Shown here piece by piece: positions 12,459-25,008 of a stretch of DNA of 64,000 nucleotides. This stretch comes from Chrysoporthe austroafricana. Lineage: Eukaryota > Ascomycota > Sordariomycetes > Diaporthales > Cryphonectriaceae. The stretch spans positions 930,001-994,000 of the forward strand of contig JYIP02000011.1 in assembly GCA_001051155.2 (NCBI GenBank), given 5' to 3'. A program made the translations under genes and the position numbers. Within the stretch, counting starts at the first letter, position 1. Each line of letters begins with the position of its first letter. Under the pieces are notes generated by a model. The model was given only the letters and a program-made list of their open reading frames with translations. It did not search any database and was not told the DNA's origin.

Positions 12459-12976
12459 GTATAAAAAACTCGTTTCGTTCGTTCAGCTAAAACCTAGCGT
12501 TATAATTCTCTTTTGGAAGCGGTTTTACAGCATGCTATGCAAATACCTTCTTGCTCGTTTTGTAAGAGTCGTAATATTCTTAGCTATCAAGTTTCAGAAA
12601 GAAACTCTTCTCGTTATTCGGAATATATACGGCTTAACCGTTCTCGATACGATATCTTAAAGGTTACCCCAGATAAGTTCGCTTGCATTAACAAAAACGC
12701 ATATAGTATGAAAAGATAATACGGGCTGTTCGCCGGGGTATTAATAATATTGAAAAGTTAAAGCGGTTAGAAGCGGAAAAAGCTAAAGAAGAGCGTTATA
12801 AAGCCGAAACTGAATATTGCGTTTCGGAAGTCTTAATTCCCGAAAGTCTTCTTCTTGAAAGTTTCGATTTAAATGCAGCCTTATAGCAGTTTGGTCCCGA
12901 TATCAACTGGATTAATATTGATTTAACTATAAAGTTCGAGGTTATTTCGGGTCTTTCTAGTTATTTTTCTGGCTAA
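12459..12976 (+). pseudogene. antisense accessory gene of E3 (deleted copy)
   Basis: Same opposite-strand gene as in E5, E8, E9 and E10, but 518 nt instead of 585. The N-terminal half is well kept: LLEAVLQHAMQIPSCSFCKS, then QVSERNSSRYSEYIRLNRSRY with no stop (12513-12719 is open). Near 12675 a 67-bp segment that is present in E10 between two TTCGC motifs is missing. This shifts the frame by -1 before the coiled-coil half (KRLEAEKAKEERYKAE) and the tail (ESFDLNAAL, FGPDINW), which are still recognisable. Stop TAA follows SG, as in other copies. The start codon is unclear: the position that is ATG in E5 reads GTA here. Confidence 0.78.
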
Positions 12977-15900
12977 TTAGTAAGTTGCTTTCCTAATATT
13001 TTTTAAATGCTTATTGCGCATTCTTTAAGTTACTAATCGGTTCCTAGCTATTCTCGGTTAAATAATATCTTTTCCATTTAATCAGATATTCTCTATACTT
13101 GGTTAGTTTTCGGTAACGGAAAATTCGTTCGATTTCGTATTCTAATTCGTTAATTTCGATTTATACCGATTTGTCTATTTTAGCTATTTTCAGTATTGGT
13201 TCGAAAAGCGAAATATAGAATACCGGGTAGATTTTCATTTTATAAAGTAATGCAAATTCAAAATTAATATCTGAAATTTTCCTTAGAATCCTGAATGGGC
13301 TAAGCTTTTTATAGTTTAGCAAGTAAAAAGGTTTTATTATTTTAATATATTCTTTTCGTTAAATAAAGTAAACTTTATCTTTTTCTTATAAAATTAATTT
13401 CTTAATCTTTTTAGAATTAGCATATTTTGTTATTCTTTTTTGTATGAATTTCAATTTTTTCTAAAGTTTTTCTTAAACTTTCTTAATTCTTTTAATTCGT
13501 TTTTCTATTATTTTTGCATTTATTCCTAATAATTTGTCGTAATAAGCTATTAAGTTATAGCTATAAAATATATAAAATAGTAATTTCTTTATTATATTTA
13601 TATTTGCGCTATTATATATGAATTATATTAATAATAGCAAATTAACTTAATTATTTTGCTTATAATTTATATAATATTATAAGTATTATTTAATAATTTG
13701 ATTTATTCGTTTTATTTATTTATTCGTTTATAAATAAAATGCTATAAATATCTTTTGCTATATTCCGAATAGCTTTATAAGCAAAATCCAGAAATTTAAT
13801 ATGAACTTTCTATTTCTATCGGAAATAATTTCTTTAAATATACTATAATTAGCTATAACTATTCTGAAAAATATATATACGAAATCTTCCGCTATACTGC
13901 TTTCTTTATAAGGGAAGAAATAAGCATATTTGCTTAATTTGCAAACTATTATTAGAATGCTATTATATTGCATTTTAATTAAAGGTTTTCGTAAAAAAAG
14001 TAATTTAATAATAAAATCCTAACTAATAAATTGCTAAACCCTTTCCGGAATAAAAAGCGATTGGAATAATTTATAAGGCTTATAATATTCAATTTTATTC
14101 TTTTTATAATTATCGCATTTTCGTAAAATAATTTCGATTCTTTTCTTTAATTCTAGAAAATTTTAATACTTTTTGATTCTTTTATATATAGCTCTAATTC
14201 CTTAATGGCCGTATACGAATGCATTATATATATATTTAATATATTCGTTTTATTTTTCTATTATTATATTTTTTAATTTTTTTCCGCTATTAGAAATTCT
14301 GATAATTGTATTAAGTTCTTTAATTTCGTTTATAAAATTGCTATCCTTATCTTATTAAAAAATATTCTAGAATTCCTTAAGTTTTATATTTTAATAATTT
14401 AATTATTTGCTAAATATATCTGTTTTGCTATTTTTTAATTCTTTATAATAAACGATTTTTAAATCGAATTATAAAAAGAATTTTGCTTATTTGATTTATT
14501 ATCTATTCAAGACTTTTATTATTATAAATATTATTAAATTCTTATAATTAGAATGTATTATAATCTAATATTTAATTCCGATTAAATAATGCTGCTATTT
14601 TTCAAATGCTTTTATAATTGCTATTAATTCCTTATCTGGAATACTATAATTGAATTCTAAGCTATTTAACTTTTTTGAAAAGTTATTTATAATCCTAAAG
14701 CGTTTTTAATTATCCCGTTAACCGAATTATTTTCCGAATATATAGTCCGATATATTGGTTTCAATTTCAAATAGTTTATTTGGGTTTGCCTTGCAAAGTA
14801 TAAGTTCTAATATAATTCGTTTTTTAATTTTATTGAATGCTTCTTATGCTTTTTATATCTATTCGAATTTCCGATTTTTTTTCGTAAAATCTATAAAAAA
14901 GTATGCGATTTTGCTATAATTTCAAATAAATTATCGGTAAAAGTTAATATAACCGAAAAATGCTTTAACTTCCTTAATTTTTTCTAATATAAGCTATTCT
15001 TTTATTGCTTAAACTTTATCTTTTTATATATTAATCTTGCTTAACTTTATTATATAACCGAAATAATTAATCTTTTGCTAATAGAAATAGTATTTATTTA
15101 ATTCGATTAAGAATTTATTATTTTATAAAATCTGAAATACTTATTATATATATTATTTATGCAATTCAAAATTTTTTAAATAAATAAAGATATTATTAAA
15201 ATAGATAATAATAATAATATTTAAATATTTGCGAAAAATATTATTAATTATCTCTTAGAAAAATATAAGCGCATTAGTTAGCTTAAAAAGTAAGATTATA
15301 TATTCGAAATGCTTATAGCAAATCTTAAATACTATTTTCTAGATATTATCTTTTTTAATTCGGATATAATAATATCCTTCTTTAAAGTTAAGCGTAATAA
15401 ATTAATTTGCTCTAATTAATTAGTCTTGCATTTCTCTTATTAGAAATAAAGAATAGCGATTTTTGATTGTAATATCGTTAAGCTATCGATAATCCATATA
15501 AAGTCGTAATTTGCTATTCTTCTTTAATATAAATAAGATTGAATATTTTATAAGTAATTGCGATTTCCGTATATAGCTTTTCTTCAAACTTTCGTTAATA
15601 TATTCCTTAAATGCTTTAAGCTTTGTTTAATTAAGCTTATAAATAGAGTAGTTTTATAATTTCGTCTTTTTTTTCAATAGAATTTTATAATTAAAAGAGC
15701 CGTATTCTGATAAGCCGGTATCAAATTTCCTTTGCTATAGTTTCTTGAACTCGTAATATTCCTTTAATATATTCTTGAATTCTAATAACGGTCTTTTTTC
15801 ATTTTCTGAAATCTGGAAAAATAAGAGGTATTATTAAGCGTACTTTTCTTTACTTACTTTCTATTATTATTTTCGGGTTTTAATCTTTAAAGGTTTCGGG

Positions 15901-18646
15901 TATTTATTATTTATTAGCTCAAATTTTCGCTCAAAGTCTTTCTATATTTATTATTTCTGAAACGGTATTTCCTTATAATTCTATAATTTATATAGTTTTA
16001 TAACGCTTTATACTAGATTATTCTTTCGTTAATTGCTAATCGCTTGAATTTCTAGTCCGTTTTTAATTTATATTTATAAATTCGAAATATTTATAACTCT
16101 TTCCTTTATTTTGGCAAATCTTTCTGCTTTAAGGGTATATTTAAGCTTATTTAAACGTATATTCCTAATACTGTTTTCAGTAATTAAGATTTTCCCTTTT
16201 CCGTTAATTATAACCTTTTTAATAAATACGGCTTATTTTTATAAAATCTAGCTAATAGTTTAATCGATATAAGGGTTATATTTCTTAAGCTAAGGTATTC
16301 TTAAAATTAATTCGTATTATATTATATTTGTAATATCGAAAGTAGTATTTATTATAAATCTTTAAATCGAAATAAATAAGTAATTAATTTCTATATCGAT
16401 TATATCAAAATTATATGCAACCGCTTTTCTTTTTATAGTATTAAGTTTATAAAGATTTTTCTTTTATATCTAGAGAATCCGTTTTCTATTAATAATTTCT
16501 AGCAAAATAAAATTTCTTTATATACTGCTATCCAGTAACGCGCTATATTATTGCCCGTTAATATATATATTTAATATAATATATTTCTCGTTTTCTTTCG
16601 TAATCGCGCATAAAGACCTTATAATCCTGATCGGCTATTATTTTATTATAAGCGATCCTTTCTTTTTAGAGTATTCTAAGCTTTTTTTGCTGCTTGCTTT
16701 GCTAGCTTTGATATTTAGTTTTAGCTATACTGCTTTGCCTTTTCAGCTTTCTATAATCGATGCTATTTTTTAATCTTATCTTGTATATGGATAAAGCATA
16801 TTATAATATAATATTGCTCTTATATCGTTTTTCTTTAAACGCATTTCCACGGATAATTATTAAGTAATTTAATATAAGCATTATTATTTTCGATATGCAA
16901 GACTTTTCTGTATTTATTTCGGGATTCGATAATAAGTTGGATCAATTAGTCTTATTCTTTAATTGGAAATTAATTATATTTAACTTTCTCGCTAAAATAT
17001 ATCTGGCAGTTATAATATATATAATATATCCAAGCAAGCTTATAATAATAAGGGTATAAATAATTAATCCGTATATTTTCTTGAAATTTATATTCGCTAT
17101 TCTAAAATAGAATGCTTTGAAAGAGTTTTTATAATATAAGTTTATAAACTAAATGCTTAACTTTCGTATATTTAGTTATTCAGTTATTATGCTTTTATTA
17201 TAGCTATTTCGTACTTAAGATATTATATTCCTTTAATCTTTTTTCGAATGTAAAGGTTAATAAGTTATCTAGCTATTAATCTTGCAATACCGTTTTTTCG
17301 AATATAGCGTTAAGTATTTGTACTGCCGTATTTAGAGTACCGAATTCTTTTTCTATTATCGCTTCTTATTATCTATCGAAATATATTTTTAAAGGGAATC
17401 GCTTTAAGTCTGGATTTTAAGCGTCTATTAAGTTATTCGAGCAATCCGAATCGCTGCTATTTATAGCTATATTATAAAGTAAGCTTTTTCTTTCTATAGC
17501 GAATTATCGCTATTCTTTAAGTTTATATAAGAATTATTTTAAACTTTCTTTTGCCGAAAAGTGCAATAAGCAATAATCTTAATAATAGGCTATCCAGCTT
17601 ATACTGCTATAATTAGAGTTCGCTACTTGCTTTAATAAAATATTCTTGTTTAGCTAATTGAGTTCTAATTATTAAGCAATATTAATTTATTTTTCCGGGA
17701 TTAGCTTCTATTCTCGCTTCTTCTTTTCCTAATAACAGTTGCAAGCAATATAGCCTTTCTTGCCGCAATTATAATAAATAACCCCTTTGCATTATTCGCA
17801 TATAAAGGTATTTAATTCTATAAGTTTAATATATATTGTGCTTGAATAGGCTATATTATTCCGGTTTTTCTATTAGAATTTGCATTTTCCTAAATTAGAT
17901 TAATATTTCGGAACGCTATTATAGTTTTTCTATCGTTATTAATACTGTTTATAAAGTCGATTATCGATACGGACTGCTTTATTAATAAATTCGTTAAGTT
18001 TTTCGGGTCGGTCCTTTTTATAAAGTTCGTCTTTAATTTTTTCTTTAAATCTTGCGTAATAAGCGTTTATAAAAGGCTTATTCTCATAATCCAGATAAGC
18101 GATAATTTGCCGAAATTTGGCTGTATAGTTTATAGCCGAGCCGGTTTATTATAATGCTTCTAGCTATCGTATTGCAATATATTATTCGTCCGGGTTTCCG
18201 AAAGTTTTCGTAAGAGCTAATTCGAAATTGGCATAGCATTGAAAAATGCGCTTGGTATTTTCGGAACGGAATTCTTCGCTATTATCCAAGTAATCGCGAA
18301 AGGTTAATTCCTATTACTGAAAAGCTGTTCTTTCGAAACGACTTCCTGTAAAGTCGATCTTATTGTAAGTAATCTTGAATTGAGTGCTATAATATTTGAA
18401 ATAAGCTTTAAATTAAGTTAAGAAAGCCTGGAAGTTTTTTCGAATGCTTTTATAAAGCTTAAGCTTATTAAGTTTGAAAGCCTTAGCTTGCTAGAAAGCA
18501 TTAAAGCGGATAATTTCGTTTTTAATTTTCTCAAATTACTAATATAAGGCTATATTCTGTTATTAAAACTGTTCGTTAGTAAGAATAATTAGGGCTTTTT
18601 CCTAAAGGGCTTAATTATTAGAAAAAAATAAAATTTAAAGCGCTAT
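12977..18646 (-). pseudogene. gag-pol: E3 gag-pol, RIP-degraded
   Basis: The gag frame starts at an ATG-derived ATA at 18646-18644. The retropepsin site is D-S-S-I with its Asp codon at 16532-16530. The distance from the gag start leaves a remainder of 2 on division by 3, so pol lies in the -1 frame. Reverse transcriptase spans about 14900-15700. Integrase includes the open stretch 13758-13973 with IIVCKLSKYAYFFPYKES and IISDRNRKF. The chromodomain is near 13020-13150. Many TAA/TAG stops and Gly-to-Ser or Asp-to-Asn changes make it inactive. Confidence 0.88.
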
Positions 18647-18709
18647 CGTATTTCTTAATATTGTTTAAAGAGTATATACTAAATTATTCTTAAATAAGAG
18701 TCGTAAAAA

Positions 18710-19150
18710 TATTATAAATGCTGCAGTAATTTTAAAATAAATTATAAAGTTAAAGGGTTTATATTAGCAAAAATAGTATTAAGTATAATTTCGAATATCG
18801 GGAAACGTATTTAAACGATTTATTTATAATATTTATAAGCCAATAAAGCTATTACTGGGAATAGTATAGAGTTTAAATAATACTTAAATTTACAACTGAA
18901 AAGCTATAGTAATTTATTTGGTAAATATTTTGTTTTTATATATCCGGCTTTTCAGTTTTAGCTTATAAGCTTATTAAGTAATCCGGTAATCCTGGCTTAT
19001 TGGATTACTTAATAAGCTAGTAATACTTATTTTATTTAACTTTAACCCTGGGTTAATGCTTATCGAAATTCTTTTAAATAAGGATAAAGACCGGGCGCCT
19101 GGTTGCCGACCTTTGCTTTTGCAACCCTAGTTCCTTATTAAGTTATAATA
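18710..19150 (-). repeat. E3 5' LTR
   Basis: 441 bp, same length as the left LTR, TATTATAAATGCTGCAG to TTATTAAGTTATAATA. It is followed directly by the second ATAAG. Confidence 0.94.
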
Positions 19151-19704
19151 ATAAGGATAGCTAGAACTTCTTTTTAAAGAGCCTAGTTGCTAGAAAAAGA
19201 AAGAATCTGGAATGCTATTATATTTCCGATATTGCTTAAAAGGTATATACTAAACCGTTCTTAAACAAAAGTCGTAAAAATATTATAAATGCTATAGCAA
19301 TCTTAAGATAAACTATAAAGTTAAAAGGTTTATATTAATAAGAACGATATTAAATATAGCTTTGAATACCGGAAATATAATTAATAAAGTATTGTAATAA
19401 TTATAAGCTAATAAGGCTATTACTTGAAAGTATAATAAAGTTTAAGTAATATTTAAAGTTATAACTAAAAAGCTATAATAATTTATTTAATAAATATTCT
19501 ATTTTTATATATTTAACTTTTCGGTTTTTGGATTATTAATTCGCTTACTGGATTACTTAATAATTTAATAATCCTTATCTTATTTAACCCTAACTCTGAA
19601 TTGCGCAAGCAGTTATAAGGTTTTCTTTAAATAAAGCTAAGGGTAAAGTATTTAGCTAGCTTTTTTTTCTTCTATATACCCCGGTTTCTTATTAAGTTAT
19701 AATA
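19151..19704 (-). mobile_element. E2 part b: gag N-terminus, leader and 5' LTR
   Basis: Continuation of E2 after E3. It holds the second ATAAG, the first gag codons (ATG-derived ATA at 19218-19216), the untranslated leader, and a 424-bp 5' LTR at 19281-19704. E2 sits inside the 5' LTR of E4, whose remaining part starts at 19705. Confidence 0.9.
19281..19704 (-). repeat. E2 5' LTR
   Basis: 424 bp, TATTATAAATGC to TTAAGTTATAATA. Its U3 differs from the E1 and E3 types: GGATTATTAATTCGC-type palindromes and no 35-bp repeat. Confidence 0.92.
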
Positions 19705-19831
19705 CTTATAAATATTGCAAATATTTATTAAAAGTATTTCCGATATTCAAAGCTATATTTAATACCGTTCTTATTAGCAAAAACCCTTTAATTTTACAGT
19801 TTATTCTAAGATTTTTGCAGCATTTATAATA
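19705..19831 (+). repeat. E4 5' LTR, 3' remnant
   Basis: Last 127 bp of a plus-oriented LTR ending GCAGCATTTATAATA; the upstream part is displaced by E2. The stretch ATTTTTGCAG before the end, and TAGCAAAAACCCTTT, match the reverse complement of the LTR at 36212-36660. The two are therefore the 5' and 3' LTRs of one element. Confidence 0.85.
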
Positions 19832-22800
19832 TTTTTACGATTCTTATTCAGAAACGGTTTAGTATATATCTTTTAAGCAATATCAGAAATACGATAGCAT
19901 TCCAGATTCTATCTTTTTCCAATAATTAAGCTTTTCAGGAAGAAATTCCAATTATCTTTATTAACAAATAATTTCAGCAATAAAATATAGCTTTATACTA
20001 ATAGCTCGAAAAAATTAAGAATAAAGTTTTCCGTTTTAATGCCTTTTAATAAGCTAAAGCTTTTAAGCTCAATAAGCTTAGCTTTTATAAAAGCATTCAA
20101 AAGGACTTTTAAGCTTTCTTAATGCAATTTAAAGCCTATTTCAAGCATTATAATATTTAATTCAAGACTATTTATAATAAAATCGATTTCGCGGGAAGTT
20201 GCTTGGAAAAAACTGCTTTTTAATAATAAGAACCGACTTTCCGTAATTATTTGAATAATAGCAAAAACTTTCGCTCTAAGGATATTAAGCGCATTTTCCA
20301 GCGCTATGCTAATTTTGAATTAGCTTTTATTAAAACCTTTAAAGATTTGAACAAATAGCGTATTATAATATAATAATTAGAAGCATTTCGATAAACTAAT
20401 TTAGCTGCAAATTATACGGCCAAATTCAAGCAAATTATAGCTTATTTGGATTATAAGGACAAACCTTTTATAAATGCTTATTATACGGGACTTAAAGAAA
20501 AAGTTAAGGATAAATTTTATAAGAAAAACCGATTCGAAAAATTTAGCGAGTTTATTAATAAAGCGGTCCGTATTAATAATTAACTTTACGAATAGCGCTA
20601 ATAATAACAAAAAAACTATAATAATATTCCGAAATATTAGCTTAATTCAGGAAAATGCAAATTCTAATATAAAGCCCGAAATAATATAACTTATTCGGGC
20701 ATAATATATACCGGACTTATAAAACTAAATATTTTTATACGGGAATAATGCAAAGGAATTATTTGCTATAATTGCGGTAAAAAAGGCTATATTGCATGCA
20801 ATTATTATTAGGAAAAGAAAAAGCGAGATTGGAAGCTAATTTCAGAAAAATAAGTTAATATTGCTTAGCAATAAGAATTTAATTAGCTGGATAATAATAT
20901 CCTACCGGAACAAATAGCAAACTTTGATTATAATAGCATAAGTTAGATAGCCTGCTATTAAGATTATTGCTTGCTATATTTCTTAGCAAAAGAAAGTTTA
21001 GAATGGTTTTTACGTAAACTTAAAAAATAGAAGCAATTCGCTATAAGAAAAAAAGGCTTTATTTATAATATAGCTATAAATAATAGCGATTCAAACTGCT
21101 CGAATAACTTTATAAACGCTAGAGAAAGAGATTTAAAAAGGTTCCCTTTAAATTATTATTATAAATATTAATAAGATGCAATAGTAAAAAAAGAATTCGG
21201 TATTTAGCAAATAGATATAGCTATATTAAATGCTACGCTCGAAGAATTAGTATTGCAAAATAAGCAGCCAAATAACTTACTAACCTTTACAATCGAAGAA
21301 AAACTCTTTACGAAAGAAAGAGAAATAACTACTCGGAATACGGAATAGAAATGCTCGATATATAATAGCTGAATATTTAAATATATGAAAGTTAAGTACT
21401 TTATTTACGGGCTTATATTACAAGAACTCTTCCAAAGCATTCTATTTCAGAATAGTAAATGCAAACTTTAAGAAAATAATAAAATTAGTTACTTATACTT
21501 TTGCTATTATAAACTTGTTTGGATATATTATATTTACTATAATTGCTAGATATATTTTAGCGAGAAAGTTAAATACAATTGGTTTCTAATTAAGAAATGG
21601 GATTAATTGATTTAACTTATTATAAAATCCCGAAAAAAATATAGAAAAGTTTTGCATATTGAAAACAATAATGCTTATATAGAGCTATTAAATAATTGTC
21701 CGTAAAAATGCATATAAGGAAAAACGATATGGGAATAATGTTATATTATAGCATATTCTATTTATATGCAAAATAAGGCTAAAAAGTAATACCGACTGCA
21801 GAAGGCTGAAAAGGCGAAGCAGTATGGCTAAAGCTAAGCAAAAAGGCTAGCAAAGCAAGCAGCGAAAGAAGCTTAGGATATCCCAAAAAAGAAAAACTGC
21901 TTGTAATAGAACAATAGCCGGTCAAGATTACAAGATCTTTATATACGATTACGAAAGAAAACGAAAAATACATTATATTAAACGCATATATTAACGGGCA
22001 GCAATATAACGCGCTTTTGAATAGCAGCGTATAAAGAAACTTTATTTTGCCAGAAGTTATTAATAGAAAACGGATTTTCTAAACGCAAAAAAAAAATCCT
22101 TATAGATTTAATATTATAAAAAGAAAAGCAATTGCATATAACTTTAATATAATCGATATGGAAATTAATTACTTATTTATTTCGATTTCAAGTTTTATAA
22201 CGAATACTATTTTCGATATTATAAATATAGCATAGTATAAATTGATTTTAGAAATACTTTGGCTTAAAGAATATATAATTTTCGAATCGATTGGACTATT
22301 AGCTAGATTTTATAAGAACGAGCTATATTTACTGAAAAGGTTATAATTAACGGAAAAAGGAAAGTCTTAATTATTAAAGATAATATTAAAAGTATGCGCT
22401 TAAATAAGCTTAAATATACTTTTAAAGCAAATATATTTGCTAAAATATAAGAAAAGGTTACGGATATTTCGAACTTATAAATACGGGTTAAAAATAAATT
22501 AAGAATTCAAGCGATTAGCGATTAATAGAAAATTAATTTAGCGTAAAGTATTATAAAGCTATATGGATTGTAAAATTATAAGGAAATACTATTCCCAAAA
22601 TAATAAATATAAAGGGATTACAAAAGAAAATTTGAGCTAATAAATAATAAATACTTAAAACTACCGGAAATTAAGCCTTATAAGCAATAATAAAAGGCAA
22701 AAAAAGCAAAATACGCTTAATAATACCTTTTATTCTTCCAAATCTCAGAAAACGAGAAAGGATTGCTATTCGAACTTAAAAATATATTAAAAGAATATTA

Positions 22801-23892
22801 TAAGTTTAAGAAATTATAGCAAAGGAAATTTGATATTAGCTTATTAAAGTACGGCCCTTTTGATTATAAAATCTTTTTGAAAAAAAAAATTAAATTATAA
22901 AACTATCTTATTTATAAGCTTAATTAAGCAAAGCTCGAAACATTCAAAGAATATATTAATGAGAATTTAAAGAGAAGTTATATACGGAAATTATAATTAC
23001 TTGCAAAATATTCAATCTTATTTATATTTAAGAAAAATAGCAAATTATAGCTTTGTATAAACTATTAATAGCTTAACGATATTACGATTAAGAATCGCTA
23101 TTCTTTGCCTTTAATAAGAGAAATGCAAAACCGTTTAATCGGAATAAATTAATTTATTATACTTGATTTCAAGGAAAAATATTACTATATCCGGATTAAA
23201 AAAGATAATATTTGGAAAACTGCTTTCAGAACTTATTACGGATACTTTAAATATATAATCTTACTTTTTAAGCTTATTAATGCGCTCGTATTATTCCAAA
23301 AGATAATTAATAATATTTTTCGCGAATATTTAAATACTATTATTATTGTCTATTTAAATAATATCCTTATTTATTCGAAAGATTTCGAATTGTATAAGCA
23401 ATACGTATAATAAGTATTTTAAATTTTATAAAATAATAAGTTTTTAATTAAATTAAGCAAATATTATTTCTATTAGCAAAAGGTTAATTATTTCGGTTAT
23501 ATAATAGAATTAAAGAAAATTAATATGCAAAAAGATAAAGTTTAAGCAATAAAGGAATAGTTTATATTAGAAAAGATTAAAGAAATTAGAATATTCTTTA
23601 AATATATTAACTTTTACCGATAATTCATTCGAAATTATAGCAAAATTGCACGCTTTTTTACAGACTTTATAAAAAAAAGATCGAAAGTTCGAATAAATAT
23701 AAGAAATATAAAAAGTATTCGATAAGATTAAAAAACGGGTTATATCAGAACTTATATTTTGTAAAGCAAACCCAAATAAGCTATTTAAAATCGAAACCGA
23801 TATATCGGATTATATATTCGGAAAATAACTTGGTTAACGAGATAATTAAAGACGCTTTAGAATCGTAAGCAATTTCTTAAAGAAATTGAATG
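19832..23892 (+). pseudogene. gag-pol: E4 part a: gag, protease and reverse transcriptase
   Basis: Plus-strand internal half. The gag start ATG is now ATA (19894). The CCHC knuckle is at 20764-20805 with both Cys of the first pair kept and the last His and Cys changed to Tyr. Retropepsin is at 22020-22031, read N-S-S-V for D-S-G-A, 2126 nt from the gag start, hence in the -1 frame. RT YxDD is read Y-L-N-N at 23351-23362. The sequence stops at GAATG where E5 is inserted, at the RT/RNase H boundary. The missing second half is E4b (36212-39046), now on the other strand and further right because of an inversion. Stops are frequent. Confidence 0.88.
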
Positions 23893-24320
23893 TATTATAA
23901 ACGCTACCAGAATCTTAAGATAATTGCAAAGTTAAAAGGTTTATGCTAATAAGAACGGTACTAAATATTACTTTGAGTTTTGAAACAAATTCACTAAACG
24001 CTCGCAATATTTATAAGCTTTGAATAGCTATTAATAGTAAAGTCCAATTAATACTTAGATTAATAACTAAAAAGCTATATCTTTCTATTTTGGTATATAT
24101 CTAATCCTTATATATCTAGCTTTTCATCTTCAGATTACTGGCTTATTAAGTAATCTAGTAATCCATGCTTACCGGATTATCTGGTAAGTTAATAATCCTT
24201 ATCTTATCTAACTTTAATCCCGGATTAGTAGTTTTCGGGATTTCTTTGAATAGGAAAAGGTCGGGCGCCTGGGTATCGGATCCTTTTATTATAACCCTGG
24301 TTCTTTATTGGGTTATAATA
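23893..24320 (-). repeat. E5 3' LTR
   Basis: 428 bp, TATTATAAACGCTACCAG to GGGTTATAATA. U3 contains paired GGATTA / TAATCC motifs. Confidence 0.94.
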
Positions 24321-24423
24321 TTATCCCTTTTCCTATCGATTATCGTTTTTGATAATTTCTGTAAAAGTTTTCTTATCCCTGCCGTCTTATAATTTTACTT
24401 TCCTAACCGGGATATCGGGCAGA

Positions 24424-25008
24424 ATGCAGAAAACCTGTTTTGCTCGTATGGCCAAAATATAATACTGCAATTCTTTCTTAAAGGCGATTTTGCAATACGT
24501 TATGCAAATGCTTTCCTGCTCGTTTTGTAAGGGTTATAGTATTTCCGTTTATTAAGTTTCGGAAAAAGACTTTTTTCGTTATTCGGAATATATACGGCTT
24601 AACCGTTTTCGATATAATATTCTAGAGATTTCCCCGGACGGGCTTCGCAAACTAGCTTATCAATATCAGAAATTGGAAAAGGAGCTAAAAGCTGCAAAGG
24701 AAAAGGTGCTTCGCTTATATCGGCAAAAGCGCATATAATACGAGAAGATAATGCGGGCTATTTGTTAGGATATCGATAATATCGAAAAGCTAAAGCGGTT
24801 GGAAGCGAAAAAGGCTAAGGAAGAATATTGCAAAGCTCAAGCCGAATATTGCGTTTTAAAAACGCTAATCCTGGAAAGTCTTTTTCCTGAAAGCTTTAAC
24901 CTGAATACTATCTTGCAATAATTTGATCCGAATATTAATTAGGCTAGTATTAATCTAATTCCGGGATATAAAATTGCTTTAAGTCCTTCTAATCCTTTTT
25001 CTAATTAA
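24424..25008 (+). pseudogene. antisense accessory gene of E5 (full-length type)
   Basis: 585 nt, 194 codons plus stop, beginning with a real ATG (MQKTCFARMAKI). N-terminal part: MLSCSFCKGYSISVY (Cys-x2-Cys) and VSEKDFFRYSEYIRLNRFRY. A long charged helical region follows with KLEKELKAAKEKVLRLYRQK and IEKLKRLEAKKAKEE, a likely coiled coil. The end is acidic and aromatic: ESFNLNTIL and FDPNIN. TAA follows SN. Only a few in-frame stops (TAA/TAG at expected Gln or Trp codons) separate it from an open gene. It lies convergent to pol, between chromodomain and 3' LTR, and is transcribed toward pol. Function unknown. E8, E9 and E10 copies have exactly the same length. Confidence 0.82.

Larger units (their letters stand above)
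11916..19150 (-). mobile_element. E3: complete Ty3/gypsy element nested in E2
   Basis: 7235 bp on the minus strand, 441-bp LTRs at both ends, perfect 5-bp duplication ATAAG. Internal order from the right: gag, pol, chromodomain, antisense gene, 3' LTR. It shares its LTR subfamily with E9 and E10. Its antisense gene is 67 bp shorter than the E9 copy, so the insertion carries a deletion. Confidence 0.95.

Noticed and set aside
20474..20689. Short open frames scattered over both strands (61-88 codons)
   Set aside because: Nearly all are surviving pieces of gag, protease overlap, RT or integrase, or their complements. The same stretch is open in several copies. They are not separate genes.
21779..21973. 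Hydrophobic open frames such as 9827-10093, 28573-28806, 41377-41631 and 57045-57296 that look like membrane proteins
   Set aside because: They are a recurrent frame across the protease/gag-end region in each element (same strand as the coding sequence in some copies, opposite in others). The hydrophobicity comes from AT-rich codons after RIP, and the true frame there carries retropepsin.
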